Source: Chamaecrista fasciculata (taxonomy: Eukaryota; Streptophyta; Magnoliopsida; Fabales; Fabaceae). From it: DNA of 64,000 nucleotides. Positions 47,743-60,578 of the stretch are shown here, in pieces; positions within the stretch are counted from its first letter, which is position 1, and every line of letters starts with the position of its first letter. Both the position numbers and the translations under genes were made by a program. The DNA lies in assembly GCA_003254925.1 (NCBI GenBank), contig QANZ01042174.1, forward strand, positions 186,001 through 250,000. Direction: 5' to 3'. Below the pieces are notes generated by a model. It did not search any database and was not told the origin of the DNA. It was given only the letters and a program-made list of their open reading frames with translations.

Positions 47743-49407
47743 ATTTAAGTTTATGTATCTTCTTCAATACTTTTTACTATTTATCATATTTCCTAACTTA
47801 TTTTAGATATAAAAAGAACTGAAGTTTATTATACATATATGAGATTTTTGTGTTGGTTTGACTGTCCTGTACTGCATAATGTGCAGAATGGAGAATGAAT
47901 TGAAGTGTGGGCACGTGGGCAAATAGTAGATACAAGAACATGGACCATTAGGCCTTACCAATCAAAAACCTGAAATACTGTTCATCACCATGCATATGCT
48001 TTTGTTTCCTATCAAGTATCCTAAGCACTAACTAACCTCTGCTTAATATATGTAAATCTAACAAAATAATCAATTATTTACCTTGTTTAATAAATTAAAA
48101 AAAAAACAATACAATTTTTTTTTGAGCTTGTCTCATCTATTGTTTGGGAAAAATAAAGAAATGAGAAAAATTAAAAGGGGTGGTTGCTTGCTGCTGATTC
48201 ATGAGCTAATTATGATGATGGTTCAGGAATCTTTGATCTTTAAATGATGAGGTCTCAACATGGGATTTGACCCAATCATAAAATATACTTTGACTCTTAA
48301 ATTAGCATATCTACATATTGATGCAGAGAGAAATTAAATTGTAATAATGGTAAATCATATTGTCAAGTTGCAGAACTTGATACCTATCTGATTCTCTAAG
48401 CCGTCCAAACCAAGGTCTAAACTGTGATATCATATAACCTGACAAGAAAAAAAAAATGCAAATGGTAGCAGCAGTTTGCGAATTGAAGTATAATTTATAT
48501 GGTTTTTTTATGTGGAAACTAAGGCAAATGGTAGTTTTATATATTTGAGAAGGATATGTTCAAAGATGCAGTAGCAGCAGTTCAAACTTGAAAACTACAA
48601 AACCAATCGTTATCTATATAGAGAATTGCCCCTATATCCTCCTCATATATCATAGTCACATGAGAAGAATCTACTAGAGTGTGACCTTTAGAGTTTAGAT
48701 AACAAGCGGATGTATCTTGATCAATTCTTGATCAGGGATCACTGATCAGAGATCAGAGACATGTGAATTGTCACTTGAAGATTTTGGAAAAAAAAAAAAA
48801 AACCATTCAATATATAATCATCAGTTTCAAATTACAATAAAGCCATTAATTAGAGGGAGCAATTGTAGCCAAGTTGAAAGAAAGAAAAAGACAGCTGAAA
48901 AATCTAAATCTAAAAAGTGGGTCCCTCAGGCCTGTGCATAATTGGATGCTAGATTGTCTTTTGAGTAATTTTTTTTGTCTTTAAATTTATTTTAAAATTA
49001 CAATTTAGTTCTTGCATAAATTAAAAAAAATATTTTTTAATTGTTATTATTTTTTAATAAACACTAATTATTTAATCCCTGAAATACTATCTATTGACAC
49101 TACATAGTTAATATTTGTTAAAAAAAAATCAGTGATGAAAAAGTGTATCTCTAATATCTAAGGACTATATCAAAATTTTGAAACATTTAAAAATTAAAGT
49201 ATAATTTTTCCCTTTTTGAAAAAGGGAAAGTATGTGTGTTATAATTTGTATGTGTGTGTAAGTGAACAAACTCAACTACAAAAGCCAACCTCTCCTTCAT
49301 CTTGTGTTGGTACCACCATTTTCTTCCACTTCTTCACATTTCACAAACACAAAACACTTTCTGAAACCTCAAAAAAAACAACACTTTTTTCTTTCTTGAT
49401 CCCAAAC
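47743..49407. promoter_or_regulatory. Spacer and upstream region of ERF003
   Basis: No gene is seen over about 1.6 kb. The last 180 bp are rich in C and T ('ctttcttgatcccaaac' just before the ATG) and are probably 5' UTR. 'gatcagggatcactgatcag' near 48732 is a small imperfect palindrome. Confidence 0.35.
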
Positions 49408-50078
49408 ATGGCCAGACCACAACAGAGATATCGAGGAGTCCGACAGAGGCATTGGGGCTCATGGGTTTCCGAGATTCGCCACCCTCTCTTGTAAGTTGTG
49501 ACAACCTCACCTTAACATAACAAAATACTCAAATGAAACATAACGAAAATTTCGAGGTTAATTAACTAATGATGTTGTTTTGTGTTTGTAGGAAGACAAG
49601 GATATGGCTTGGTACATTTGAAACTGCAGAAGATGCAGCCAGAGCTTATGATGAAGCAGCCAGGCTTATGTGTGGTCCAAGAGCAAGAACAAATTTCCCT
49701 TACAACCCTAATAATAATGCCTCTTCACATTCTTCTTCATCAAAGCTTCTTTCTGCAACTTTGACTGCTAAACTCCATAGATGCTACATGGCTTCTCTAC
49801 AAATGACAAGGCCTTCCTACCCAGAGCCTCAAAATCAGAACTTTCTTGTGCCCTCAAGCTCAAGCACCACCATGTCCTCTGTTTTGGGACATAAGAGAGA
49901 AAAAGAAGAACAAGAACAAGAAGATGAGAAGAATAAGAAGAAGGTGAAAGTGGAATGTAGGAGTGAGGAAATGGAGTTTAATATTCTTGAAGAGGATCAC
50001 ATTGAGCAGATGATAGAGGAGCTTCTTTATTATGGTTCTATTGAGCTCTGCTCAGTTCAACACATTGATAATAATTGA
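49408..50078 (+). CDS. ERF003: AP2/ERF transcription factor, ERF003-like
   Basis: Two exons, 49408-49490 and 49592-50078, with a 101-bp GT..AG intron inside the DNA-binding domain; the product is 189 aa. The single AP2 domain covers about residues 7-65: [20 protein letters not shown], then [20 protein letters not shown] and [19 protein letters not shown]. Conserved stretches after the domain ([20 protein letters not shown] and, at the C terminus, [23 protein letters not shown]) match Arabidopsis ERF003 more closely than the cuticle regulators SHN1-3, which share the [13 protein letters not shown] wording. A Glu/Lys-rich segment ([20 protein letters not shown]) lies between. It binds GCC-like promoter elements in the nucleus, by family. 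Targets are not visible here. Confidence 0.95.
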
Positions 50079-50170
50079 TTCATTCGCCACAATTCTCAAG
50101 CTTCACATTTCTTCGATCTTCTTGGCAATGCCATTTATATTCTTCTTCTGATTTAACCCATTTTTCTCAG

Positions 50171-50443
50171 GCTAAAATGCATAAAAACTCAAACTTTAGT
50201 TATTGTGTAAAAAAAATACTTTGAATTTTGAAAAGTGACGAAAGATATATTGAACATGTTTTTGTACAAATGATTATCATTAACAAAAAAATAAAAATAT
50301 ATATGTTTTTAAATAAAAATCTTAACAAAATGAGTGATTTGTACAAAATCAAAAATTAAATAGTACTTTGTCATTTTTCAAAATTTATGAAAATTTTTTG
50401 CACAATAACAAAAATTCAGAGAAATTTAATGCATTTTAGCCTC
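50171..50443. mobile_element. Inverted-repeat element just downstream of ERF003
   Basis: The left end GGCTAAAATGCATAAA and the right end 'tttaatgcattttagcc' are inverted repeats. Further in, 'gtacaaatgat' and 'gatttgtacaaaatc' continue the pairing. It starts about 90 bp after the ERF003 stop and may lie in its 3' UTR. No target-site duplication was identified. Confidence 0.55.
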
Positions 50444-51577
50444 AACCTTCATTTCCATCCTCTTCAGCTGTTTTACTAGATAAAGCTATATGTACAGTCA
50501 GCCAGAGCCAGCCACATTGTGATCCAGAATGAATCTGCTAGCTACAAGGAAAGAGAGATGAAGTTCTTCAAGTTCATAACATAACCAAATGCACTACAAG
50601 TTATTTTCTTTTCTTTATTTTATGGTTCTCCAACTTCATCAGATTCTGTGATCTGTTGAGTTTGTTGTCTCTATCTATCTATGGCATTTGTTGTGTCTGT
50701 CTGAGATCATAGCCCTGAAATTAGTGCTTGTAGACTTGTAGTTGAAGCTTAATGCAGAAGAAGTAGTACTTTGAGTCTCGTCTGAAATGTAAGGGAAAAT
50801 TTGTCAAAGGGCACAGCTTTTTATAAACTGGCCGTATCCCTTTATTTCAAAGATTGTAGGACTTTATGCATCCATATCTTTCTCTGCATTCTAACCCAAA
50901 AAATTGAGTTTTTCCTCCATTCCCATTTTAATACAAATGGGAAGATTCCCACTTTATTCTGCAATGTTGTAATATAAAATAGGTATAACTTGACTCAATT
51001 TAGTAATGGTTTAAAACGATTTAACTCAATTGTGTCACAATTCACCTCTATAATATTAGGGCTTTAAACTAAATAACAAATCATGTGCTTTTAGGCTTTA
51101 CCTGTTTACCATGTCTGTAATCTATATCCCCTGTCTTTTTCAAGTCTCTGTAACTTGGTTAAACAAATAGTATTAACCTTAATTATTACCAAAGTAAACT
51201 GCCAAAAAGTACAAGGCAACAATGAAATCATATCTAAGATAGTTGTAAATAGTTGGGATGGAATCAACAAAGTTTAACAAAGTTGTTAGATAATTGGATT
51301 TTTTAAACATGATGATATATCAGACTATGTATATAAAAAATATTTTGTCAGTAGAGAGAAAGCTAGTTTCAATAATCTCTACTCCTTAAAATTTGTGAAA
51401 AATATTTTGATTGATAGGTATCATTTGGTTGTTCTAAAAACAATTGTGAAGGAAGTGGAAAGCAAAATATTTTAGTATTTGCTAAGATATCAACAGGGAA
51501 CATTAGAATTGATAGAAACTTGAATTCTTTAAACATGATATTTTAATTTAAACTAAATCCTATATATATATATATAT
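50444..51577. other. AT-rich spacer
   Basis: No gene or defined element is recognised. Confidence 0.4.
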
Positions 51578-52060
51578 AAGGTAAATTACACTTTGGTATC
51601 CTGTTCTATGAACCGGTTTCACTTTGGTACCTTATTCTTTCAAAAGTAACATTTTAGTATACTGTCTTTTGCACTGTTAACACTTTGTTCAAATTTATTT
51701 TTCTGTTAAGTTTTGACGGTGAAGTCGCACGTGACCATCACATGCATAGTAAAAATACTTAAATATTAATTTTCTTCTCATTTTTCATGATTCATACGTT
51801 AAAACACTAAAAAAATCCTCTCAATTCGAATCTCATCCGTGAGAGGATTTTTTTTTATAGTTTTACCATCTGAATCGTGAAAAATGAGAGAAAAATGGAC
51901 ATTGGAGTGTTTTTATTGTTCACGTGATGGTCACGTACATGTAACTTTGCTGCCAAAACTTAACAGAAAAATAAATTTACCAAAGTGTTAATGGTACAAA
52001 TAACAAGGTACCAAAGTGAAATCGGTTCATAGAACAAGGTACCAAAGTGTAATTTACCTT
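51578..52060. mobile_element. Phased inverted-repeat MULE-like element
   Basis: The left arm starts AAGGTAAATTACACTTTGGT and the right arm ends 'accaaagtgtaatttacctt', exact at the tips. Units step at 31, 30 and 31 bp. 'gttttgacggtgaagtcgca' and 'cgtgaccatcacatgc' in the interior match the element at 21380-21866. The flanks are TA and A tracts, so the target-site duplication is not readable. Confidence 0.72.
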
Positions 52061-53298
52061 AAAAAAAATTAGTTTAAATTATTTGGATAGGGACAAAATT
52101 CACTTCCATATACTTCAAAGTGTAATAGATTCTTCAATTAACTTTTGAAGGGAATGATCTGTTGCTGGAAATATGTTTATCTTTTTTTTTTTTTTTGTAT
52201 AGGATGGTAGTTTGAAAAATTAAAAAGGAAGAGCTTTTTAAATTAGATAGCTTTTGGTTTAGGGATTGATAAAGAGAATGGGACACTAAATGAGATAAAG
52301 TGGGTGTTGTAATCATTTATGTTTTATACTTAAGGGTCCCATTTAGCTTCAAATCCCACCCTCTCCTCTATTCTTTTTCCTCCCCTCGTTACTCTATCAA
52401 ACTCAATTATATTTTTCCTGAATTTCATATACATATATATAGCTTCTTAAACAAAAAACTTCCCTAAATACTAAATTCATTACTTACAACATGTGTAAAG
52501 AAATCAATAAAGGGAGATCGTGCTTACGTCGAGAAAAAAGAGGAGAAAGAAAAGTTCTTATGTTTTCAGTTACAGAAATTCTAAATCCTAAGCAGAATCT
52601 TTGAAACTGTTCAAAAACAACCATGAAAATGATGGTGTAATTAAAGTCACATAATCAATTTGGTTATCCAGAAAGCTAGAGATCATTATCATCTTTCATC
52701 AGTGTGTGCAAAACATATGTTTGATGAGAGATCATAAATATATGTTTTTCATGAAACTATTTATGTCATTTTCTTGTTCTTGCTAGTTTAATTAATTAGT
52801 TTCATCTTTGCCATTTGAGTGTATTACAATTGTGTTCTTCAAACTTCCATTAAAGGCATAATTTTTTTTCCCTTTCAATTTGACTGGCTGTCTGTGCTTT
52901 TGGCTGAGTGATATGTTAGTTAGACTTCATTTCCTAATCATCTTTAGTAGTTTCTTGTCATCTTCATTAGCTCCAAATCGATCTTAGTCAGTTTTACAAT
53001 AATTATATGTATGGGTTTCTTGATTAGTCCTGTCCTGGCTGCAAATTTCCACTGTAATAATTATAGCTTTTAATCCAACAAAGAAAAAATATTGCTCACA
53101 CAAATTCCGTGTGATTAAGTGGATGGAACAACAAACTCCAGGAATATTGTAAGCTAATTATGAGTATAGTAATTTCTATCTATCTCAAATTGACCATCTA
53201 CAGGGAAATTCTTTTTTTTATACATTACATATGTTAATGATCATAGATAAAGATTATATATAGTAAGCAATCAATTTCCCAACTGAGATTTCAGAACA
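52061..53298. other. AT-rich spacer
   Basis: No convincing gene is seen; open frames here are short and low in complexity. Confidence 0.4.
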
Positions 53299-53306
53299 TT
53301 CCCTCG

Positions 53307-53475
53307 CAGTGACGGAGATAGGGGCTGGTGGGGGCCACGGCCCCCCAAATTTCAGTAGTTACTATAAATTAGTCCTAATATAATTTAATTGTATGCATTA
53401 TAATTCCAACGGCCCCCCTTTAGTGTTAAAAAAAATTTCTGGCCCCCCTTGTTAACATTTCTGGCTCCGTCACTG
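53307..53475. mobile_element. 169-bp hAT-type MITE with 8-bp TSD
   Basis: Ends are CAGTGACGGAG and CTCCGTCACTG, perfect 11-bp inverted repeats. The flanking direct repeat TTCCCTCG is exact at 53299-53306 and 53476-53483. The 8-bp target and the CAGTG-type end are diagnostic of hAT elements. Runs of 'ggccccccaaatttc' and 'ggcccccctt' give GC-rich islands within AT-rich DNA. Confidence 0.9.
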
Positions 53476-53483
53476 TTCCCTCG

Positions 53484-55600
53484 TACTTCTTTCCGTCTAG
53501 ATTGCAAGATACAAGTAATATAGAATAGTTTTAGATCATAAAGAGAGAAATGATTTTTTTTTTACCAAAATAACCTGAATGAAAAATGTTATTTCTTTGG
53601 AAATCTCCCCAAAAATATTATTCTATGCATAGTCTTGAGTCTTGACCAAAAGAAAATCCTTTTTTTAATAAGAAAAAAGAATTTTCCATATTTTTTGCAC
53701 CAAACATACATGTGATCTGTGTAAATGTCACTCGGCTGAGGTTCTTCGTATCAGACATTTGTTCATCATCTAGTAAATAGCATTACGAGAAAAAAGAACA
53801 ATCTTTTTTTAAAAAAATAAATATATCTGCATTATGCATTGAATAATCTTTTTGAAGGGATTTTTAAGAGAATAACTTTTTATATTTAAATTGTTCTTGT
53901 TAAAAAGATTGAGGGAAATTTACAAGTAAAAAAATTATCAACAAAGTGAATGTAGCAATGCATATCTCTCTCTCCCTATATATATATGAATAGTAGCTTG
54001 TGATTACATATATATTTAATAATTGGTTTTTAGTTTTGATGAGTGAATAATAAGTTGGGGTTTGTGTGTTTTGGTGTGCTATCTCTATCAGTGAAACTTC
54101 ATGATTGTGGTGGTGTATGTAGGAATTCATTTTGTTCCCCGGCCACAACCATCAAATATTAATAAAGTAGTTTGCTCTCATCATTTTGTTTTACTTTTAA
54201 AACCCACAAAAGTTGGTGTTGAATCATGGCATCTTAGTGAGTTTTTCATTATCAACACACTCTGAAATCTGAATTATGTTGAATCTTGGGAGCTAGCTAG
54301 CTGGATATATATGGAAACTCCAACACTTCAATTCATTGCTGACCTTGGTCAAATTTACTCTTCATTTCCTTAATTACTCACACTCGGAAAAAAATAAATA
54401 AAGAAACAAAGGGTAAAAGTAAAACGCTTTATTCATATATGGGTGCATCCATCTTCATTACTATTAATTACCATGTGATTATTAGCTAGCTGAGTTAATA
54501 ATCAATAGTGATTACCAAATGATTTGATGGTTTGATAAGATGTGTTCTATGTTGGACCCGTTTTGGGATTTTGACTTCTCATCATTATCTCTATATTTTT
54601 GTATCTACTCATCAGATATTTAAGAATTGAAATGCATTTTATAGATATGAACAGTATGTTGTTGTTGATAATGGACATATATTAAGGGCGTGAAAATAAT
54701 TAATAAATAGTTGAATCCTTTAAATATATATAGATTGTGTGCATACTGCATAGAGAAAATTTTATATAAAAAATCAAATCTATTTTAATGATCACTACGT
54801 TTTGAAAGAAATATTTTCTAGTTATCAGTAAGAAAATATCTCTTTTTTTTTCAAATTGAATATTGCAGTAGAAGGGTGAGATTTTTTGTCAGAATTGAAC
54901 AAAGCAGTCAAAACCAATGATGGTGCATGGAATCTCTAGTTGAAATGCTGGGAAACAGAGACAATCATAAATCGCCTTAAGCCCTTTCTTTTTTAAAAAT
55001 AATAATAATAATAATAACAATAATTTCTTTGTGAGTTAACATCCCACCAAACTGACAAGCTTATTTTGATTTTACAAGAGGGTGCATCGTTCGTGATTTA
55101 TGGATGCCTTGGATCAGGTGAATAATTAGAGTCATGCATGCATAAATCAAAAAATGAATAGTTTTGTTGAAAATGAAAGCAAAATAAAATATAAAAGGAA
55201 AACATAAAAGCTGGTGGCCCTACTCTACTCAGCTGAAAAACCAAAATACTTTGAAGGATATCTATTTTTTCTTTTTTTGCACATAAAAAAAATTAGGCTT
55301 ATGTTCAAAAGTACATGCATGGCATGTCTATGTCTCTGTTTTCCACTATTAAAGGAGTGCATAACTGCATATGCACACTTTTCTGACCTTGTATATATAT
55401 ATATACACGAGTATGAGACTCGTGCATTTGTACGGGTCTTTTTTCTGTCAATTTATGTAATTGGGAATCCACTTAATATAACTTGTAAATCAACAGATAA
55501 AGTAATAATAGCCTGCCAATTTTTACAATATCTACAATTTCACAATATTGACAATTTTGAATTATAGGGTATACAATATAACTTCACAATCATCACTTAA
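53484..55600. other. AT-rich spacer
   Basis: No gene is recognised. Low-complexity tracts include (AAT)n near 55000-55015. Confidence 0.4.
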
Positions 55601-55649
55601 AAGAGCAGCATCTCCATAGAATTTCCAAATTTTTGGAGTTATAAACTAA

Positions 55650-56090
55650 TCAAACAGATTGTCAGCCATCATCAAATTGACGTTCTTAGCAGGAATTCCA
55701 CCATTCTCAAAGCTGCAATAGAAAAAAAAAATATTCAAAGGGTTACTTTATCAGTATTAGATAGCCAAATAGAAAAGCAAGTCTTAACTGGGAATTCCAC
55801 CACTCTCCTTTTCGGTTCTTGCATTGCATGATCCCTTTGTTAGCTCAGTCTCAATGTGCTATAGCTCCCCTCTTTGTCTGGCAACATCATGAATTTGTTC
55901 CTGCAATGTCTAATGTCCCATTCACTGTTGGTGAACAGAAATCAACATGAAGCGTCTCTCTTCTTTGCTGCACCTTGAAAAAGAAAAACCACCTTCAGCT
56001 GGCTAATTCCTCAAAGATAAAAAGAAACTTTGATTATCATCAAGTCAAATTTTTTTAGGGAACTTTCTACCTTTCTTCTCATGTCCTGCA
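55650..56090 (-). pseudogene. Unidentified gene remnant
   Basis: On the minus strand, after a TTTTCTATTGCAG acceptor, a frame reads ENGGIPAKNVNLMMADNLFD and stops (about 55650-55710). Further upstream are exon-like bits, EQIHDVARQRGEL (broken by a stop) and IETELTKGSCNAR, and DMRRK between an AG and a GTAGAAAG. The phrase 'tggtggaattcc' with neighbouring matches occurs twice (about 55694 and 55794), suggesting a partial exon duplication. The charged stretch looks helical. No family is recognised and the frame is broken, so a decayed gene is the best reading. Confidence 0.3.
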
Positions 56091-56250
56091 TAATTTTATG
56101 CATGAAACCATTAGTTCTTTATATAGTACATATATTTCCATAAAACATTTCACCCATATGCCAATGAATGCCATACTTGTGCACATACTGTGAAGTGAAA
56201 TATGAAATATTTATTAAAGGACTGCATAACTGCATATGCACACTTTTCTG

Positions 56251-56286
<36 letters not shown>

Positions 56287-59200
56287 AGCAATTGACTTTA
56301 GGATCATGTATTATGAAATATTTATCAAACTTCATTCTTACCTTAAAATTTAATTTATACTCTTTACTTTTAAAAAATAATACAAATACGTCTAAATTTG
56401 TGAAAAAGAGTATTAGACTTATGTATAAGAATGAGGAGGATACTATTTGATTAAGATGCACCTTAAACAATTTAGTAGAGCATCATCTCATATTATTGAT
56501 TATATATTATATACTCTTTAGCTTTTTTATTTATTCAATATTCTTCCTTAAATTTAACTGGTTTAGCCTAGTTGTGACTTGTCTCATAATCTTGAACTTA
56601 TGTTCTTTTTTTAGTGTCAAAGATCTCAGGTATATTTTTCTTTTTATCTAGACTTATACTCTTTTTCTTTTAATCTCAAAGACGCCATAGTTTTTCTTAA
56701 CTTGGATTTTTGTTTGAGTTTTGATGCCATTGACTCTAATACAATATTAGGAAAGTGAAAGAATATAAAGGAAAAGAGAGAATTTGATATTGATTGAATA
56801 TTGTTTAGTATATATATATAATTACAAGTGAGATGCCATATACCCTATATAGCATGAGCAATGACAGGAGATGTTTGAAACCTCTTCCCCTTATTTATAA
56901 ACTTGAAGATTGGAGGGGAAAATAATAAGGGATTAAAGGTTAATCTCTTCTCCTCCTCCTTCCTTCACAAATTATAGATACTGTTTAGTATTTTGAAGGA
57001 AGAGTTACTTCTCGGAGGAGAATATATATATATATATATATTATATTATATATATCTCACATGTATGATGAGTTTCTATTTTCTACAATCTTGGCTAATA
57101 GCGCAGGTCACCTTTTGTAGCATATTTGGGTTAATAGATTCTTCTACTTTTTTACGTTGGGTCGTTTTTTTTTGGTCTAACGTTGGGTCTGTTTGCTTCA
57201 ATTTTCAAGTGAAACGAAAAATTAGAAGTAGCTAGTTTTGGCCTTTGGGATCCTCTCCAGTCTCCATGCATGCAGTGAACATTGGGCTTAATTAACTTAT
57301 GGATATTTATATATATATTTGGGCCCATTGACAGTTTTGAATGTCTTTATCCAAATCAAGCCCATTGGATAAGCCACTGTATCTCATTATAACCATTGGG
57401 GTAATGTCGATTTCAGGTGGAATCAAATAGACAAATAGTATCACCAAAAAAAAACACACAAACAAATAATGCTATTGGCCTATTGCTATAAGTACGTAGT
57501 GGGAAATTTTTTCATAAGGGTGCGAGTCTGCGTTTCAATGTACTCCTAAAAAAAATAATATAATGTTATAATTAATTAATTCTTAAATATTTAATTTAAA
57601 TGGACAATATAATTCAAAAAGCTCTCTTCTTTGATTTTTTTTTATTCTATCTGTACGTTACACAAATTGCCCTTTGAAATATTTCCATCTTATGTGTCCT
57701 GGTTGATTAAGAGCAAGAATTATATTGTCATACATAATTTCACCAACATAATAAATAGTGCCATATATATATACACACACACACGCACACTTCTTTAAAT
57801 CTAGAGAACAAGTAGCTATAGAGAGAAAATCATATAATTCATGTTGATCGTACTTTTTTTTTCCAATTACTTCCCATAATTTTGTGATTGGTATTCCATA
57901 ACATTGGTTAATTACCTTTATTGGGAATATCGTATAGACCCCGTTAGAAGGTACTCGTAATTCAAAGAAAAGACTCATCAACATATGGTTCTTTTATGGG
58001 TCAATCATCACCCAATGCATGCGTTTACTTTGACCAATGCTAACTGGTCTTTCCAATTGATTCCTTATTCCCAAAATATGGCAAATATATATGTACAGAG
58101 CTAATATGTAATCTGAATTATCAACTTGGAGAGTGGGTTAACTTTTCAAATTTGAAGGCCATATTATATAATTTTAAAAAAAGAAGAAAGATAGAAAGAC
58201 GAAGATAGAAAAAGGCATTCATATGTATTTATTTATTTATTTATTTATTTTTTGGTATTAAGCATTCATATGTATTATGTAGTGGTTCCGGTTGAATAAA
58301 GCCGTGAATTGTTTAGTTATAAAGATTAATTCAGATTTGAGAGTTAAATAGTTGTTTGCCGTAAACGACAAAAAGGATGCCTTTGGGCTTCGAAGACGAT
58401 GACATTAAGGATTAAATAGTACTCGTAGTTTGGTGCATTAGTTGATTAGGTATAATTAATTACAACGATTAATTACTCAGCTCCATGGGTTATGTTGAAT
58501 AATTTTATTTTTGCTGTTTATCCGGTTTTGTGACTTTGACTAATGATGGTGAGAAAATCTCTCAATAAACATAAATGCATTCATATTCTTTTAAACTTAA
58601 GATTTTAATTTGTTTATTGAATAATTAAGTTACACCATACGTACAGTACTACCTGCTTCAGTTTACTAATGGTTGAAAGGTCTCTATATATGCAGGTGAT
58701 AATTAATGAAACTGTATTGTTTAATTTGATGAAAGTAGCTATAGCTCACTTAATGAACCGAGAAAGAAAATAAAGTAATAGTCTTCGTTACGCTAATTAA
58801 CCGGAAAAATATATAATGCATGACGAATGTATAATCCTATAATATATGGGTTTTAATTTGATATCTGAAGAAGTCAGTAGTAAGAACGTTGAAGTTAATT
58901 TAAGGAAGTCTTAGTCGTCCCTGCATGCAATGCAACGCACATGGTGGACCTTGTCCATGCTTTTTTTTTCTCTGCCATGGACACAACACAATCCAGGGAT
59001 ATATATATATATATATATATATATTTAAATTTATAAACAAAAGTTATAAATAATTTAATTTTAATTAATTTTTGACGATGATGATAATAAAAAAAAATTA
59101 TGAATGAGATTTTATGATGATTGATTAGTGAATAAGTGAATTAACAAATAATTTTTGAAAAAGAAGTTAATGTTTTTATATTTACTTTAGCAATGGAAGA

Positions 59201-59776
59201 TACGGAGAAAATGTGAGAGAGTAATGAAATAAGTTGATTTTAAAACAATTTAAAATTTAAATTTAAAATCATGATCCCTAATTTTGTAAAATTTTTACTT
59301 GAGAAGTTATTTTATTGTATTATATATTTATTTATATAACTTATTTATTTATCCAATATATATGCATGGATGCTAGCTGCATGCCCATGCATTATGATGA
59401 GGATTCAGGGATGCTACCTAGTAGACAAAGACACATGGTCGTATACTTTGTTTAATTAGTCAAACTCGTTATTATTATATATACTTTTGCCTTTTGTCAC
59501 ATTACTTTGCTTTAGAAATATGTTTAATTCTAAAAAAAACTATATATATAAGGTTATTAGTTGGACCGAACTTAGTTCACCACTTTTGTCGAACCAGCAG
59601 GTTGGCCATTCTCAACCTCTTTAGCTAATTAGGTGATCGAGTTCCACCCATTTAATTAAACTCTTCAACGTCCACAATAGACATATTTTGATAATTATAT
59701 TTAATAATTAAAACTAAATTACATAAATGAATCAATACGCAATATCAAAATAGTATTTTATTCTAGAAAGTGATCA
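56091..59776. other. AT-rich spacer with TA microsatellites
   Basis: No gene is recognised over 3.7 kb. (TA)n runs lie at about 56254-56282, 57022-57042 and 58999-59024. The phrase 'ctgcatatgcacacttttct' occurs at about 55364-55385 and again at about 56229-56250, a small dispersed duplication next to TA runs. Confidence 0.45.
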
Positions 59777-59785
59777 TTAATTATA

Positions 59786-60215
59786 GGGTAAATTACACTT
59801 TGGTACCCGTGGTTTGACCCTATTTCACTTTGGTACCCTGTGGTTTGAAACTTGACACTTTGGTACCCTGTGGTATTCTCCATTAACACTTTGGTACCCT
59901 TTGGAGTTATTTTGTAATTTTAACCATGATAAATTTTGCAAAAATTACATATTGACCCCAAAAAGTTTTTAAAAAATTACAGATAGGTCCCTAAATACAT
60001 ATTATCTAGGGACTAAAATGAAAACTTTAAAAAAAATTTAGGGGTCAATATGTAATTTTTGCAAAATTTATTATGGTTAAAATTACAAAATAGCTCCAAA
60101 GGGTACCAAAGTATTAAAGGAGAATACCACAGGGTACCAAAGTGTCAAGTTTCAAACCACAGGGTACCAAAGTGAAATAGGGTCAAACCACAAGGTACCA
60201 AAGTGTAATTTACCC
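59786..60215. mobile_element. Phased inverted-repeat MULE-like element with 9-bp TSD
   Basis: The direct repeat TTAATTATA flanks it exactly (59777-59785 and 60216-60224). Ends are GGGTAAATTACACTTTGGTA and its reverse complement. Each arm carries four 'ctttggtaccc' units spaced 30, 30 and 31 bp. The inverted repeats extend almost to the centre near 60005, so the 430-bp element is a foldback. It encodes no protein. This is the clearest example of the type in the window. Confidence 0.88.
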
Positions 60216-60224
60216 TTAATTATA

Positions 60225-60569
60225 ACTATATATACCTTTGTAGACTTAAGAAGTTATATTATGGTCTAGATCTTACAATTGTTTATGGTAGAAAAATAGT
60301 TAGAAATTGGAAAAGCATCTATACCTTTAATGTTGTGCACATGCATGAAAATACATTAACAATCAAGATGAAATAGATCCAATTTAATTATATATATATA
60401 TATATAAATATATATTTGGCTCATTTTAAAGTTTTACTCCAATTAATAACCTACCTGGCACAATTGACTATGATGAAAATTAAAGTTTCTCAACACAAAT
60501 AATTAATTAGCAATATTAACCGCTTACCATTTAGCTTAAATGACTAATCTCTCGTTGGTTGTTAATTAT
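60225..60569. other. Short AT-rich spacer between two elements
   Basis: No feature is recognised apart from a TA run near 60391-60412. Confidence 0.4.
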
Positions 60570-60578
60570 ATATTTTAG

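Noticed and set aside
57658-57984. A 108-codon minus-strand frame
   Set aside because: It is low in complexity with a CA/TA microsatellite inside and has no recognisable domain.
59786-60215. CRISPR-like array because of regular 30-bp spacing
   Set aside because: The units are short diverging words inside inverted arms with a 9-bp target duplication, in a plant genome. A transposon explains all of it.
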